From: Xenopus tropicalis
Lineage: Eukaryota > Chordata > Amphibia > Anura > Pipidae
Assembly: GCF_000004195.4 (NCBI RefSeq)
Contig: NC_030683.2
Span: 3,881,133 to 3,945,132 of the forward strand
Direction: 5' to 3'
DNA: 64,000 nt
Shown: in pieces, positions 1 through 15,080 of the stretch
Layout of the letters: the number at the start of each line of letters is the position of its first letter
Numbering within the stretch: position 1 is the first letter of the stretch
Translations under genes and position numbers: made by a program
The notes under the pieces: model-generated
Databases searched by the model: none
What the model was told of the DNA's origin: nothing
What the model saw: only the letters and a program-made list of their open reading frames with translations

Positions 1-242
1 TCACCACTAAATTTTAAACCATTAGACGGGGGAGCAATGCATTTGCCCACAAAATTCATACAAGAGACAATAAGTCCTCTGCACCCATAATCGATATGCT
101 AAGGACATTAAGACATTTATGTGCAATAGCCTACCAAAAATACCCTCTCCTTAAAGCAAACCTTAACCTTGCAAAGCAAGTTGCAGGTAAAATTCAGTCC
201 CTGTGAAAAATGTATAATGAAGGAGTAGAATCCTTAATATAT
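1..242. other. Unassigned AT-rich DNA left of the first minisatellite
   Basis: No coding exon, terminal repeat or tandem structure could be recognised. The ccdc186 exons that must follow exon 3 on the minus strand were looked for here and not seen. Confidence 0.4.
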
Positions 243-975
243 CAGATGGAAGTGAGTGTAGGACGGGTCAGACCGGGGGGGTGAGTGAGTGTAGGACGGG
301 TCAGACCGGGGGGGTGAGTGAGTGTAGGACGGGTCAGACCGGGGGGGTGAGTGAGTGTAGGACGGGTCAGACCGGGGGGGTGAGTGAGTGTAGGACGGGT
401 CAGACCGGGGGGGTGAGTGAGTGTAGGACGGGTCAGACCGGGGGGGGTGAGTGAGTGTAGGACGGGTCAGACCGGGGGGGTGAGTGAGTGTAGGACGGGT
501 CAGACCGGGGGGGTGAGTGAGTGTAGGACGGGTCAGACCGGGGGGGTGAGTGAGTGTAGGACGGGTCAGACCGGGGGGGTGAGTGAGTGTAGGACGGGTC
601 AGACCGGGGGGGTGAGTGAGTGTAGGACGGGTCAGACCGGGGGGTGAGTGAGTGTAGGACGGGTCAGACCGGGGGGGTGAGTGAGTGTAGGACGGGTCAG
701 ACCGGGGGGGTGAGTGAGTGTAGGACGGGTCAGACCGGGGGGTGAGTGAGTGTAGGACGGGTCAGACCGGGGGGTGAGTGAGTGTAGGACAGGCCAGGCC
801 GGGGGTGAGTGTAGGACAGCCCAGACCGGGGGTGAGTGTAGGACAGGTCAGGCCGGGGGTGAGTGTAGGACAGCCCAGACCGGGGGTGAGTGTAGGACAG
901 GTCAGGCCGGGGGTGAGTGTAGGACAGCCCAGACCAGGGGTGAGTGTAGGACTGGCCAGACTGGGGGTGACTGAC
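243..975. repeat. Minisatellite, 33-bp unit changing to 27-bp unit
   Basis: About 16 near-identical 33-bp units (GTAGGACGGGTCAGACC, a run of 5-8 G, then GTGAGTGAGT) run to about 780. The unit then drops to 27 bp by loss of one GAGT-type step. The 27-bp part alternates two variants, ACAGGTCAGGCC and ACAGCCCAGACC, which makes a 54-bp higher-order repeat. The open frames on both strands are by-products of the repeat. The array is probably in intronic or 3'-flanking DNA of ccdc186. Confidence 0.93.
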
Positions 976-1050
976 ATAGTTGGCCATCTTGAATATACTG
1001 CAATGTTTAAAGGAGGGGCAATTTTGGTACACAAAATTTCTTAATGTTTA

Positions 1051-1074
1051 ATATATATATATATATATATATAC
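1051..1074. repeat. (AT)n microsatellite
   Basis: About 12 AT dinucleotides followed by a short ACAC tail. Confidence 0.9.
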
Positions 1075-1449
1075 ACACTGTAACCAATAAGTTGTAAGCT
1101 CTTAATATACACTGAGGAGGAAATGAGAGCAGAGAAATGATAAGCAGAGAACATGAAAGGATGAAGTTTACACACGTAACATTACAGCAGCATATTTTCT
1201 CTCTAATGACTGTATATTGGGAAATAGCTAAATGCTACGTTTAAATCAGCTATTTTTATTCTGTAAGGGGAGCGGCCGGGGCAGGGTCAGGTCACATTCC
1301 ATGAACAGGTTACACGTGTCGGATCTGTCACCAACGCACTGTCTGCTGGTTAAAGGGATACACACCGCTGTGAGATTTCCAGGGAAATGGCTTTACCGGC
1401 AGCTACTCATTATGGCTACAGAAACGGACAATACTGATCATTTACTTAT
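1075..1449. other. No feature recognised
   Basis: Unique-looking sequence. A short open frame at 1232-1453 runs into the following tandem array and has no recognisable domain or splice context. Confidence 0.4.
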
Positions 1450-2444
1450 TTAGTTATGTGTAACCGTCACTGTGTCTGTCCCTTTCCCTTCCCTGCACTG
1501 CTGGTTCTGACTCCTGATACAACTCCCCAATATCCATTCATTCCTCATTCTCACTGGGTTTATAGTTATGTGTAACTGTCACTGTATCTGTCCCTTTCCC
1601 TTCCCTGCACTGCTGGTTCTGACTCCTGATACAACTCCCCAATATCCATTCATTCCTCATTCTCACTGGGTTTATAGTTATGTGTAACTGTCACTGTGTC
1701 TGTCCCTTTCCCTTCCCTGCACTGCTGGTTCTGACTCCTGATACAACTCCCCAATATCCATTCATTCCTCATTCTCACTGGGTTTATAGTTATGTGTAAC
1801 TGTCACTGTGTCTGTCCCTTTCCCTTCCCTGCACTGCTGGTTCTGACTCCTGATACAACTCCCCAATTACCCATTCATCCCTCATTCTCACTGGGTTTAT
1901 AGTTATGTGTAACTGTCACTGTGTCTGTCCCTTTTCCTTCCCTGCACTGCTGGTTCTGACTCCTGATACAACTCCCCAATACCCATTCATTCCTCATTCT
2001 CACTGGGTTTATAGTTATGTGTAACTGTCACTGTGTCTGTCCCTTTTCCTTCCCTGCACTGCTGGTTCTGACTCCTGATACAACTCCCCAATACCCATTC
2101 ATCCCTCATTCTCACTGGGTTTATAGTTATGTGTAACTGTCACTGTGTCTGTCCCTTTTCCTTCCCTGCACTGCTGGTTCTGACTCCTGATACAACTCCC
2201 CAATACCCATTCATCCCTCATTCTCACTGGGTTTATAGTTATGTGTAACTGTCACTGTGTCTGTCCCTTTCCCTTCCCTGCACTGCTGGTTCTGACTCCT
2301 GATACAACTCCCCAATACCCATTCATCCCTCATTCTCACTGGGTTTATAGTTATGTGTAACTGTCACTGTGTCTGTCCCTTTCCCTTCCCTGCACTGCTG
2401 GTTCTGACTCCTGATACAACTCCCCAATATCCATTCATTCCTCA
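1450..2444. repeat. Tandem array of a 112-bp unit, about 9 copies
   Basis: The word TAGTTATGTGTAAC recurs at 1451, 1563, 1675, 1787 and 1900, giving a 112-113 bp period. Copies differ by a few substitutions, such as CCCTTTCCC versus CCCTTTTCC and ATATCCATT versus ATACCCATT. The unit includes GCACTGCTGGTTCTGACTCC. The array ends abruptly in CTCAAAAAATAC. Confidence 0.95.
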
Positions 2445-2739
2445 AAAAATACATATGATCACAAGTTAAAGGGGATATAAACCCAAAAATGTTGTCTATT
2501 TACAATTAACTGTATCGACTTTACCCTAAAGATTAAAGGGGACCTGTCGCCCACACATACAAAGCTGTGTAATAAAAGTCCTTTAAAAATTAAACCTGAA
2601 ACCTGCAGGGCAGGCAATATATGATTGACAGCTCAGATTTTTAATTACTATTTAACTTTCCATTCAGCACTTCCTACAGTAGATATCACCTAGATGGCAA
2701 ATGCATAAGATTTTGGGGGGGATACAAAGCTTTTCCTTA

Positions 2740-2821
<82 letters not shown>

Positions 2822-3093
2822 GTTAAACATACAGATACCCATAATGCATAGAGTCCGTAGCAGTCAAACTGCAGACTGAAAGGCAATTTATGGTCAATGA
2901 CAATGTAGGAAAGAGGCCAAGGAGCTGCTATTGCAAATGACGTGGAAATAAGCAAGAGACGTAACGAGGCAGTGGGAAAAGCAAAGAGAAAACAAGCAGA
3001 AAAAGACAAAAGTGGTGGAAAGATGGAGGAGGGTCACTGGCGAGATTTCTGCACAAAGTTTATCTGTAAATGCCCTGGGTCTCTGCATTCATC
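2445..3093. other. Unassigned sequence around a long (TA)n tract
   Basis: The stretch contains the TA microsatellite (listed separately) and purine-rich sequence at 2930-3030 that gives short open frames on both strands. I see no domain, splice pattern or terminal repeats. Confidence 0.35.
2742..2819. repeat. (TA)n microsatellite, about 78 bp
   Basis: Uninterrupted alternating TA apart from one irregularity near its left end. It is a likely site of length polymorphism. Confidence 0.95.
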
Positions 3094-3500
3094 ATTAAAG
3101 GGAAGGTTAACTTTCAGTATGTTATAGGACAGCTAATTCTAAGCAACTTTTCAATTGGTCTTCATTATTTATTTGTTATTTTTTTTTTTTTTTAATTATT
3201 TACCTTCTTCTTCTGTCTCTTTGCAGCTTTCAAATGGGGGTCACTGACCCCGGCAGCCAAACCCTATTGCTCTGTGAGGTTTTATTGTTATTGTTACTTT
3301 TTATAACTAATTTTTCTATTCAGCCCCTCCCCTATTCATATACAGGTCTCTCATTCAAACCACTCCCTGGTTGCTAAGGTAATTTGGACCCTGACAACTA
3401 GATAGCTGCTAAAACACCAAACTGCTGCTGAACAAAAAGTGAAAAAACTAAAAAAAATACAAATAGAAAATGAAGACCGACTCAAAGATAAACATCTATA
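3094..3500 (+). mobile_element. Long-TIR MITE, family A, copy 1
   Basis: Family A is recognised by its left end (TTAACTTTCAGTATGTTATA, then CAACTTTTCAATTGGTCTTCATT), a core with GGGGTCACTGACCCCGGCAG, a segment CCCTGGTTGCTAAGGTAATTTGG, and a right end that is roughly the inverse of the left (AATGAAGACC). At least eight copies in this window share that layout. The GGGGTCA/TGACCCC core is itself a small palindrome. It is non-coding. The superfamily is not assigned. Confidence 0.75.
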
Positions 3501-3925
3501 TATCTATGTGTAGGGGGTCCTGCTTAACAGAGTTTAAAGGAACAGTAACAATACAAAAATTATATATATAAAAAAAAAAAAAAATGAAACGATACCCTCC
3601 AAATAATACCCATCTGCATTTTACTTATTTACCCTCCATTTAGCCAACAAAAATCCCCAATAAAACTCCTCTTCCTCTAAGTTGATTTTCAAAAATTAGC
3701 TCAGGCACAGGGCTAAGAAAACAGAATTCAATAAAAATCACTGATGGGAAACCAGGGCATTGCAGGCTGTGTTGGACTACAACTCCCACTGCCCCCAATA
3801 ATACAGAAAGTTGTTATGAAAGAGGCCTATCTGATGCAGACTGTTGCGCCCATGGTACATGGATAGAGTAGCATTAAGGGGCCACTGAGGGGAACAGCCT
3901 ATCCCTACTGACACCCTACCTGGCA
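3501..3925. other. Unassigned; contains a TTAA-MITE-like left end
   Basis: At 3532-3570 the sequence TTTAAAGGAACAGTAACAA matches the terminus of the TTAA-flanked MITE seen complete at 37915-38348, but the matching right end is not present. The rest is unique-looking. Confidence 0.4.
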
Positions 3926-4262
3926 AACCAACAAGCAATTTTGCAGTTGGTCTTCATCATTTATTTTTATAGTTTATGAATTATTTGCCTTCCCTTTCTA
4001 TAGCTTTCCAGCTCTCAAATGGGGGTCGCTGACCCCGGCAGCCACAAAACTATTGCTCTGTGAGCTTACACTGTTGCCGTTGTTGTTACTATTCATTGTT
4101 TATCTTTTGATTCTTATTCAAGTCTCTCATTCAACCGACTGCCTGGTTACTAAGGTTAAAAAGACCCTAGCAACCAGAGAGCTACTTAAATGTCAAACTA
4201 GGGAGCTACAGAACCAAAAAGCTAGATAACCGGAAAACCACAAAAAAATAAAAAGTAAGATC
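3926..4262 (+). mobile_element. Family A MITE, copy 2 (diverged)
   Basis: Carries CAGTTGGTCTTCATCATTTATT, the GGGGGTCGCTGACCCCGGCAG core and a degraded CTGCCTGGTTACTAAGG segment. It is more diverged than copy 1, so probably older. Confidence 0.65.
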
Positions 4263-4615
4263 AATTGTGGAATATCTATGGCTATGTTCACCTTATATTA
4301 AAAGACAAGGAAAGGCTAAATATAATAAGGAGTCCAGGGAAAGGCGTACCCCACATTACAGACTATCAGTGCAGTAATTTCGCTGAAGCGTGCCCCTGTT
4401 AAAAAGATCCTTATCTGTGATTTCCCAAAAACGGGAAGAACAGAACAAGCACTACCCAGAACACGATCTGGGAGAGGGGAACAACTATTGAACTATTGGC
4501 CACTTTGTAATAACAGGCTTTCCTTGTCCTTTAATAGAAAAGACATATAAATAGACTACATAGGAGGAAGCAATCTGGATAAGCATCTATTAGCACAATA
4601 TGTTTAAGGGCTCTT

Positions 4616-4992
4616 AAGGTGGCCATACACGCTAAGATCTGTTTGCTTGGCGGGGTCAGCAAGCGAGCGGATCTTCTCCCGATATCCCCATCTACGGGTG
4701 GGTTATATCGGGCTAATTCAGGCTAATTCGGTTGTTTGGCCTTGGGAAAAACAATCGAATTAGAACGATGGGTATGGGCATCTGTCGGTTCAGGGACCAC
4801 ATCAACGAGCCAATGCGGTCCCTAATCTACCTACATTTTTAAACCTGCCCGATCGATATTTGGCCGATTTCAGGCCAGATGTCGGTCGGGCAGGCCCATC
4901 GTTACTGCCCATACATGGGCCGATAAGCTGCCGAATCAGTCTAAGGGACCGATATCAACAGCTAGAATTGGCCAGTGTATGGCCACCTTTAC
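4616..4992. mobile_element. Family B MITE, copy 1 (GGCCATACAC termini)
   Basis: Family B has inverted ends of the form AAGGTGGCCATACACG and CGTGTATGGCCACCTTT. Inside are AGCGAGCGGATCTTCTCCCG, an imperfect palindrome around TTTGGCC..GGCCAAA, GCCGATTTCAGGCCAGAT and GCCGATAAGCTGCCGAAT. This copy runs from GTGGCCATACACGCTAAG to GTGTATGGCCACCTTT. About ten full or partial copies lie in the window. It is non-coding; the superfamily is uncertain. Confidence 0.75.
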
Positions 4993-6856
4993 ACTTGGGC
5001 ATTTCACCCTGCGTACCCCCTTGCTGTGGATTCCTCCTGCGTTCTACGGCACGGGAGAGCAGAATGAACCGCAAATTATTCATTCTTTTCTGCCTCTACT
5101 GACCCAGGCACATTTAAGCGCCAAACTTAACATGATGCATGTTTGTACCGGCTGATAAGAAGGAATGGGCTGCGTTTCGCCTTGTGGAACTCTGGAGAAA
5201 TCTACCGTGTAGGAACACAGGGCAAAACACCCATATTTAATAGTGCTTAGAATCAGCCCCTACGTATCAGTCTGTCCCTGTGCCTACACCTGGTGGCACA
5301 GGGACAGGCTGATACCAGCATAGGGGCAGATCCTTGGCCGGTGTTTATGCACAAACCAAGAATCGGCCCCATGTGCCATTAGCCTTAGCGTTTACGTGTT
5401 TAGCTAACCCTCATACAGTAAATAGTCCAAGTCTATATTATGGCAAACATCATAAGTTACCCAACTGCAACTTGCTGGGTAGCTGCCCGCTGCCTTGTTA
5501 ACCTTTGGCTTCAATGCTTGCAGCAGTTCAGCAATACAAGATTTAGGTGTGCCCTTTATAAGTAAGTGGCAGCCGGTCAGGGTATCCTTGGCTAACAGGC
5601 TGGCAAATGGGGACCTCGGCTTAGAATAAACACGCGCACCATGACTGTTTGTTATTACATGATAGCACTGTTTATCTACTCAGTTATTATACATAGAAAC
5701 TAGTTTGGTGTATTTGTCATTCTAACTGCAAGAAATTCCCTTATCTGCATGGGGCATGGAGTGCAATGTATTGCCAGTATAAAACAAAGACATTGCCTGT
5801 AGCTATAAGCACAAAAGCCATGAAAAAAACCTAAACAAGCCTCCTATTAATGCAGAGGGAAGCCTTTGAGAACACTACATAACATTATTCCAGTACGAAC
5901 ACCAGAAAATAGCTGTGACTAATTAGATACTAATTTCCACTTCGAGACTGGTCCTTAATAAGAATTACTCATGATTTCCTTTTCGTAATAGGCATAAAAG
6001 CCAATTTCAACAAAGAACAGAGGGTTTAGAACTGTGAAACGGTGTAGTGGAACTACAATAAAATTTACATGGTGTAGTATTTAAAGTGTAAATGACAAAA
6101 ATATAACCTCTTGGCTTTAGCAAGAGGTTTTTTTTTTATTATTAAAAATAAATAAAATGCCACCAAATGGCTACTCACAAATTAGCAGATGTATACAGCT
6201 TTGCAGAGTAAATTGTTTAATGCGTTTCACGCGAAGAACCGCCACGCTTCCTCAGGAACCAGAATTATATGTACAGTTTACACACTCGGTCAATATCCGG
6301 CTGATCTGACCATTTGGCCTTCAGGCAAAAAACTATAGCCTAACAAATACACATCTGCCTTGCCTTAGCCAGGTTACATAGATGATACACAGATAACAGG
6401 TTACATGGATGATACACAGATAAGCTCTGTAGGATACAATGGTATTTTATCTGTTGTCACCTATGTAACCTGCGCCTTTTTTTCCAGCTTGAATGGCTGC
6501 CCCACAGCAGCTCATTTATATAAACTATAGTAGTGTTCCTAAAGTAAACACACCAGTTTAGGATAAAAGAGATGCACCAGTTACCCATACTGTGAGTTCT
6601 GCATAACACTGGCTTATATGAGAGGTTGGAACACTAGGCAGCAGGGTTACATTACTCTACTTACAGCTACCGGTGCCAAATGTAATTTTATCTACATCAT
6701 ACTGTCCCACAGGGGCCTCTAAAGGGAGGCACAGGACAGAAACTGAGGAAGAGGATGAATCTAAACTGCTACATAATAGACAATGAGATGAGATTATTAA
6801 GTGTTTCTGTTTGTCTCTTATATGTGAAATTAAAGCAGAGAGAAGGAAAGATCTTA
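4993..6856. other. Gene-free stretch with small inverted repeats
   Basis: No exon is recognised. A strong hairpin (ATCAGTCTGTCCCTGTGCC and its inverse around a 10-base loop) lies at 5266-5313. A second inverted repeat around GGTTACAT..ATGTAACC lies at about 6370-6480 and resembles the interior of the TTAA MITE family. The stretch 6150-6270 carries a CACGCG-bearing segment that looks repetitive but cannot be classified. Confidence 0.4.
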
Positions 6857-7050
6857 GGGTGAAGACACATGGAGCTACTTAGAAGCAGCTACTTGTCACA
6901 GCTACTAAATGCCAGAAAATCCCCTGCCATAGACAATACTGAGAATTGCCTCTGTTAAAACACACGTAGAGACAATTATGAGTAAATAATCAGCATTGTC
7001 TGTTTCTGTAGCTGCTACTACAGTAGTAGCTCCGTGTCTTCACCCTTAGG
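6857..7050. mobile_element. Family C MITE, copy 1 (AGGGTGAAGACACA termini)
   Basis: The ends are inverted: TTAGGGTGAAGACACATGGAG at the left and CTCCGTGTCTTCACCCTTAG at the right, each flanked by TTA/TAG-like bases. The interior includes AGCAGCTACTTGTCACAGC and CCCTGCCATAGACAATACTG. Two more copies, one interrupted, lie at 7970-8471 and 9314-9511. Confidence 0.75.
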
Positions 7051-7163
7051 GCAGTGGCAGATGCGTCGCTGCGATGTTCCAAAGTCACCCGAAGTTTCCT
7101 CTCAAGACAACTTTGGGAAATCGTAGCGACGTGTATGCCATCCCACCGGCGATTTACATTCTA

Positions 7164-10241
<3,078 letters not shown>

Positions 10242-10329
10242 CTAGTAGGCAAAAAGAAACATGAGAAATATCAATAAGCTTGTATAGAATACTATCAACA
10301 TTTCAATTAAAAAACAAAACAAAAAAAAA

Positions 10330-10815
10330 AATAGAGGGGTGGTTCACCTTTAAGTAAACTTTAACCATGAAAATAAACCCAATAGGGCTGTTCTGCCCCA
10401 ATAAGGGGTAATTATATCTTAGTTGGGATCAAGTACAGGTACTGTTTTATTATTACAGAGAAAAAGGAATCATTTAACCATTATATACACCCAATTTGGC
10501 TGTTCTGCCCCCAATAAGGGGTAATTATATCTTACTTGGGATCAAATACAAGATAATGTTTTATTACTATTAAGATTATTAAGACTATTACTATTAAGAA
10601 AACATTTTTAAAAATTAGAATTATTTGCTTATAATGGAGTCTATTGGAGATGGCCTTTCTGTAATTCGGAGCTTTCTGGGTAACGGGTTTCCGGATAACG
10701 GACCCCATACCGGTACACTTAGGACACGGAGATCCAAATGACAGACAGATCCCTCATCCAGAAACCCCCAGGCCCCGAGCATTCTGGATAACAGGTCCCA
10801 TACCTGTATTCATAG
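10330..10815 (-). mobile_element. TA-flanked MITE (CAGGTATGGGAC ends) with two 112-bp units
   Basis: The right end reads CATTCTGGATAACAGGTCCC then ATACCTGTA. Inside are two inverted copies of the 112-bp unit found in long arrays at 25.8 and 45.0 kb (AACAGCC..GGGGTAATTA in the other orientation). The left end is lost or fused to a family A terminus at about 10335. Confidence 0.65.
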
Positions 10816-11387
10816 CAAGTGGAATCTTCCCTCAGATATCTAAATAAGCAGTCACGTTCCTATCTCTTAATGCTGAATTCCAACCTACATTTCAATCAGC
10901 ATTTACACAACAAGCCTGCAGTGCAAACCTTTATCTCTTTCATACACAAATAAAAATCTAAGTTTTAAAATTCTAGAACCTGCCAGAAACACAAACAGCA
11001 GTAAATGCCATGTCTTAATATTTGCAGTCGCACCATAAAGGGCAATGGCACAAAATGTGGATATCAAATGCTCAAAGATCTACCCTCTCGCCTCCCATAG
11101 AGTTAAATGGCAATTACCCAAAAGCACCGGCACTGAAAATTGCCAGTCAGTACAATACAATGCGGAAGGAGGCAATTTCCGGCATTTTGCCTTGTACCGA
11201 GAAACACCCACAATCCACCCTGTCTGCCATCCAAGGATTTTAGTTTACACAGCAGCAAAGCTTATCATTTATTTACTAATGAGCAAAAAATGCCATGTAC
11301 AGGTTGTATCTGTTAGTACAAGTATCTCTTTACAGATGATTCTAAAACTACATTCCCTGGCCAGCTGGATATAATACTATTATGTCT
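10816..11387. other. No feature recognised
   Basis: Short overlapping plus-strand open frames at 11022-11374 have no recognisable domain and no splice context. This should be ccdc186 intron 1. Confidence 0.4.
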
Positions 11388-11830
11388 AAATGACACTGTT
11401 ACACAGCAAATAATTCCCTCTGTCATTTAACCTTTTATTCTTTAACCAACAAACGTATTTGTAGCTGTAATATTGGTGTGTAGGCGCCATCTCAGTGCAT
11501 TGTGCCTGAGTCTGAGCTTTCAGCCAGCGCTACCCATTAGAACTGCTTTCAGCTAACCTATTGCTTCTCCTACTCCCATGTAACTGGAGGAGTCCCAAGC
11601 CGGACTTGGATTTCTTACTATTGAGTGCTATTCTGATACCTACTGGGAGCTGCTATCTTGCTCCCTTCCCATTGTTCTGCTGATCGGCTGCTGGGGGTGA
11701 GGGGGGGGGGGATATCACTCCAACTTGAAGCGCAGCAGTAAAGTGTAAGTGAAGTTTATCAGAGCACAGGTCACATGGCTGTGGCACCCTGGGAAATGAA
11801 AAATATGGCTAGCTGAAATTGGTTAGGATC
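11388..11830. repeat. Dispersed repeat family D, copy 1
   Basis: About 430 bp that recurs nearly unchanged at 46425-46860 and, as a partial tandem, at 60668-61262. Markers are CAGCAAATAATTCCCTCTG, GTAGGCGCCATCTC, GGAGGAGTCCCAAGCCGGAC and CATGGCTGTGGCACCCTGGG. No terminal repeats or open frame are seen. Confidence 0.8.
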
Positions 11831-12460
11831 ACTGGGCTGACATACACATATTGACATACCAATAACTGAACAAAAATGTGTATGTACTTGTATGGCCAGC
11901 ATTAAGGTCATGTTAATTCTACTTCACCCCCCACCCCCAGTGAAACAGATCACTAAAGCCGGCCATACACATTCAGGGCAACAGTACATTATATTTTACT
12001 TTAAAACAATTTCATTTTTTGGTGTTACTGTCGCTTCAACAAGTCTTTTAAAGCTACGCCTGTCTGAGAAATGCAATATATTTAGCCTATTGTGTCTGAT
12101 TTCCATTCTCTCACAAACAAAAGGCTTTTAATGGACATATTTGTTTTGAATTCAACATATCACTCAGTAGTTCTTCTCCTCTCCCAGTTTCTCCATTCTC
12201 CTGGCATTTTTTTGTCCATGTTTTATCTCCATTCAAATCACAATGGAGTATCATGTTGTCCCTGTTGGGGAGATGTACCTGCTCCCTTGGCTACTGACCC
12301 AGACGTTCAAAGCCATTCAAACCTCTGCCCCACCCTACATCTCTGAACTTATAGCCAAGTACTCTTCAAACCACTTGTTATGCTCTAATGACCCACTTCT
12401 CTACAAAGTGCAATACTAAAGGCCACACTGGCTTTTTTCTCTGTGTTGATCTGATCTGAC
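11831..12460. other. Unassigned, with a TTAA-MITE right-end fragment
   Basis: At 11965-12040 GGCCATACACATTCAGGG and TTTTTTGGTGTTACTGTCGC look like stubs of family B and of the TTAA MITE. Nothing else was recognised. Confidence 0.4.
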
Positions 12461-13875
12461 TTTAGGTGGCCATACACAAGCAGATTTTGTTGTATTAAAT
12501 GACCAATTTTAGGACGATCTGATAAAATCTCCTAATTATTGTTACATTGATGGGGTGCAAACAATCATAAAAATTGTGCTTGTTCCCACCACATCACCCC
12601 AACAGTAGATCGGATACTTTTTCCATTACTGTTATTATACAGAGAAACCCTTGTTTAAAGAAACAGTAATGCCAAAAGATGAAAGTACCTAAAAGTAATT
12701 AAAATATCTGATCTGCAGTCCCGGGCAAACTGAATCATAATTAGCATAAATCAGCATATGCTAATTAGAATTTGGAAAGGGTTAAATGGGCAGCAAAAAA
12801 ATTTTCGCCGTGCGCAGCACGATTTGAAAACTTTTCTACTTCCGTGTTTACATGACAATAAAGGTGGCCATACACGGCTGATTCTAGCTGCCGATATTGG
12901 AGCCTTAAGGTGCCCATACACGTTAAGATCCGCTCGCTTGGCGACGGGTGGGCAATATCAGGAAAATGTAGGCTTATTTGGCCCCTGGGGCCAAACGATT
13001 GAACTCTAATGGCGGGAATGGCACAGTCGGTTCGGGGACTGCATCAATGAGCCAATGCGGACCCCGATCTGACTGAATCTTTAAACCTGCCAATTTCAGG
13101 CCAGATATCGATCGGGTAAAGCCGTTGTTTCTGCCCCTATATGGGCCGATAAGCTGCCGAAACAGTCCAAGGGACCGATATCAGCAGCTAGAATTGGCCT
13201 GTGTATGGGGACCTTTAGACTGATTCGGCAGCTAATAAGCCCGTGTAGGGGCACCAACGAGGGGCCTGAAATCGGCCAGATATAGATCGGGCAGGTTAAA
13301 AATTTTAAGGTGACCATACACGTTAAGATCCAGTCGCCAAATGAGCGGATCTTCTCCAGATATCCCCCACCTACTGGTGGGCGATATCGGGCGAATCTAG
13401 GCTAATTCGGTCATTTGGCCCTGAGGCCAAACAATAAATTAAAATGCCGGTAATAGGCGCAATCGGTTCAGGGACTGCATCAACGAGCCAATGCGGTCCC
13501 CGATCCTATTGGTTTTTTAACCTGCCCAATCCGACTAGATTTTTTAACCTGCCAGATGTCGGTCAGGCAGGCCTATCATTTGTATCCCTACAAGGGCCGA
13601 TAAGCTGCCAAATCAGTCTAAGGGACTGATATCGGCAGCTACAATTGGCCCGTGTATGGCCACCTTTAGACAGATCAGGGACCGCATCAGCCCCGAAACG
13701 ACTACACCTATTACCGTTGTTTTAATTCAATCGTTTGGCCCAAGGGCCAAATGACCGAATTAGCCTGGATTCGCCCGATATCGTCCATTAGTAGGTGGGG
13801 GATAACGGGAGAAGATCCACTCGCTTGGCGACATCAACAAGCGAGCGGATCTTAACGTCACGTGATTTACAGGAT
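12461..13875. mobile_element. Cluster of family B MITE copies and fragments
   Basis: Family B termini (GGCCATACACG or its inverse) occur at about 12464, 12866, 12911, 13200, 13312, 13655 and 13860. At least three full or nearly full copies in different orientations lie head to tail or nested: about 12866-13216, 13304-13672 and 13672-13865. The AT-rich part 12480-12860 includes AATTAGCATAAATCAGCATATGCTAATT, another small palindrome. No coding sequence. Confidence 0.7.
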
Positions 13876-14229
13876 TCGGCCAGAATCATGGAACCGAATC
13901 GCCGCATCCCTAAATAACAATAATAACATCTCGTGAAATGAGGAAAGTTCCGTGTAACTTCCGGACGAGTCGGCTTATGGCAAGGAGACCGTGCAGAGTT
14001 AACTCAGGCTAATGCTGAGCAAATACAACACGAGGCCCGTATGTCAGGTGATGAATGGGCTCGCTGACACAATTTCCGAGCCTCATTAATGATTCTTGAG
14101 CCTACAGGAAAATATGGAAAAAATGAAACAGGTGCATTGTTCTCTCTTGACTTTTCAGGTCTATCATTAATGTCATCGTCTGAAATCTGGCACAGACACG
14201 GAGCCGCGGACAGAAGGGGCCGGTTCCTA
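13876..14229. other. No feature recognised
   Basis: Contains GAATCGCCGCATCCCTA at 13897-13912, an end-like sequence that pairs with AGGGATGCACCGAACCC at 14538, so the two could be the ends of one interrupted element. The overlapping open frames at 14004-14313 show no domain. Confidence 0.35.
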
Positions 14230-14336
14230 CGCTGCACAAAAAGCTTAAGATACGGAGATCCAAATTACGAAAAGACCCCTTATCCGGAATATCCGTGGTC
14301 CCAAGCATTCTGAATAACGGGTCCTATACCTGTATT
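14230..14336 (+). mobile_element. Right-end fragment of the TA-flanked MITE
   Basis: GAGATCCAAATTACGAAAAG, CATTCTGAATAACGGGTCC and TATACCTGTA match the right end of the elements at 26879 and 46090. No left half is adjacent. Confidence 0.65.
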
Positions 14337-14534
14337 AGCTTTGCTCAGAAAAGGGAACATTCTATTTCTATATAATTTATTTTATTTTGCCTAAAGCATT
14401 CACAGTATGCTTGGGTTAAATGTGTCCCGAAATATAACCATGTGTATCCCAAAGATAACCATCATGCAGAGGAAAGCATTTTAGAATTGGCTTGTAAATT
14501 TGATGTCAAAATTAAAGGTGATGCGGATTTTAAA

Positions 14535-15080
14535 GTAGGGATGCACCGAACCCAGTTTTTAAAATCCCCGAATCCATAGTAAGGGATTCGGGCAAATACC
14601 GAACCGATGGAAAGGTTAAATGTTGCGGCGCGCCGGAAAATTTTCCACTTCTGTGTTCACGCGGTCACATTTAACCCTTCCAAATCCTAATTAGCGTATG
14701 CTATCTATTTTCCTTCTTCTTCTTCCGCCTAAGGTCTCAGGAAAGTAGCTATAATCACTGGGGCCCAACATTTGCCTCCAAGCCTACTGTGCAGATTTAT
14801 TAAGACATGAACGCTCGGAGTTCGAACAACTTTTTCGGACACCCCCGCGACTTTTTAATACGCTTGCGTGAAAAAATCGGAAAGGTTTTTCCGCTGTTTA
14901 CAATCGTTCGGTACGAAAATTCCGTGACTTTCAGATCGCCAACACGATATTATTGTGACTAATACGATTTTTTCGTAAGCATTTTCGTGATATTTGCGAT
15001 CTTCAGATATTAACGTATCCAATCCGAATTTTTCCCATTCGGGATTCGAACTCGTGTTTTAATGAATCTGCCCCCTAGTC
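14535..15080. mobile_element. Two or more degraded MITEs
   Basis: AGGGATGCACCGAACCC (14537) begins one element with GAATCC/GGATTCG inverted words. From about 14795 (CAGATTTATTAAGACATGAAC) to 15075 (TTTTAATGAATCTGCCCCC) lies a second with inverted ends. Its interior alternates CGAAAATTCCGTGACTTTC-like words, a layout also present at 47833-48250. Confidence 0.55.

Noticed and set aside
417..1044. Open frames in the 33/27-bp minisatellite
   Set aside because: Pure repeat translation on both strands.
2942..3127. Lys/Arg/Glu-rich frame as a further ccdc186 coiled-coil exon
   Set aside because: It is on the wrong strand and does not match the protein; the minus strand there is hydrophobic.
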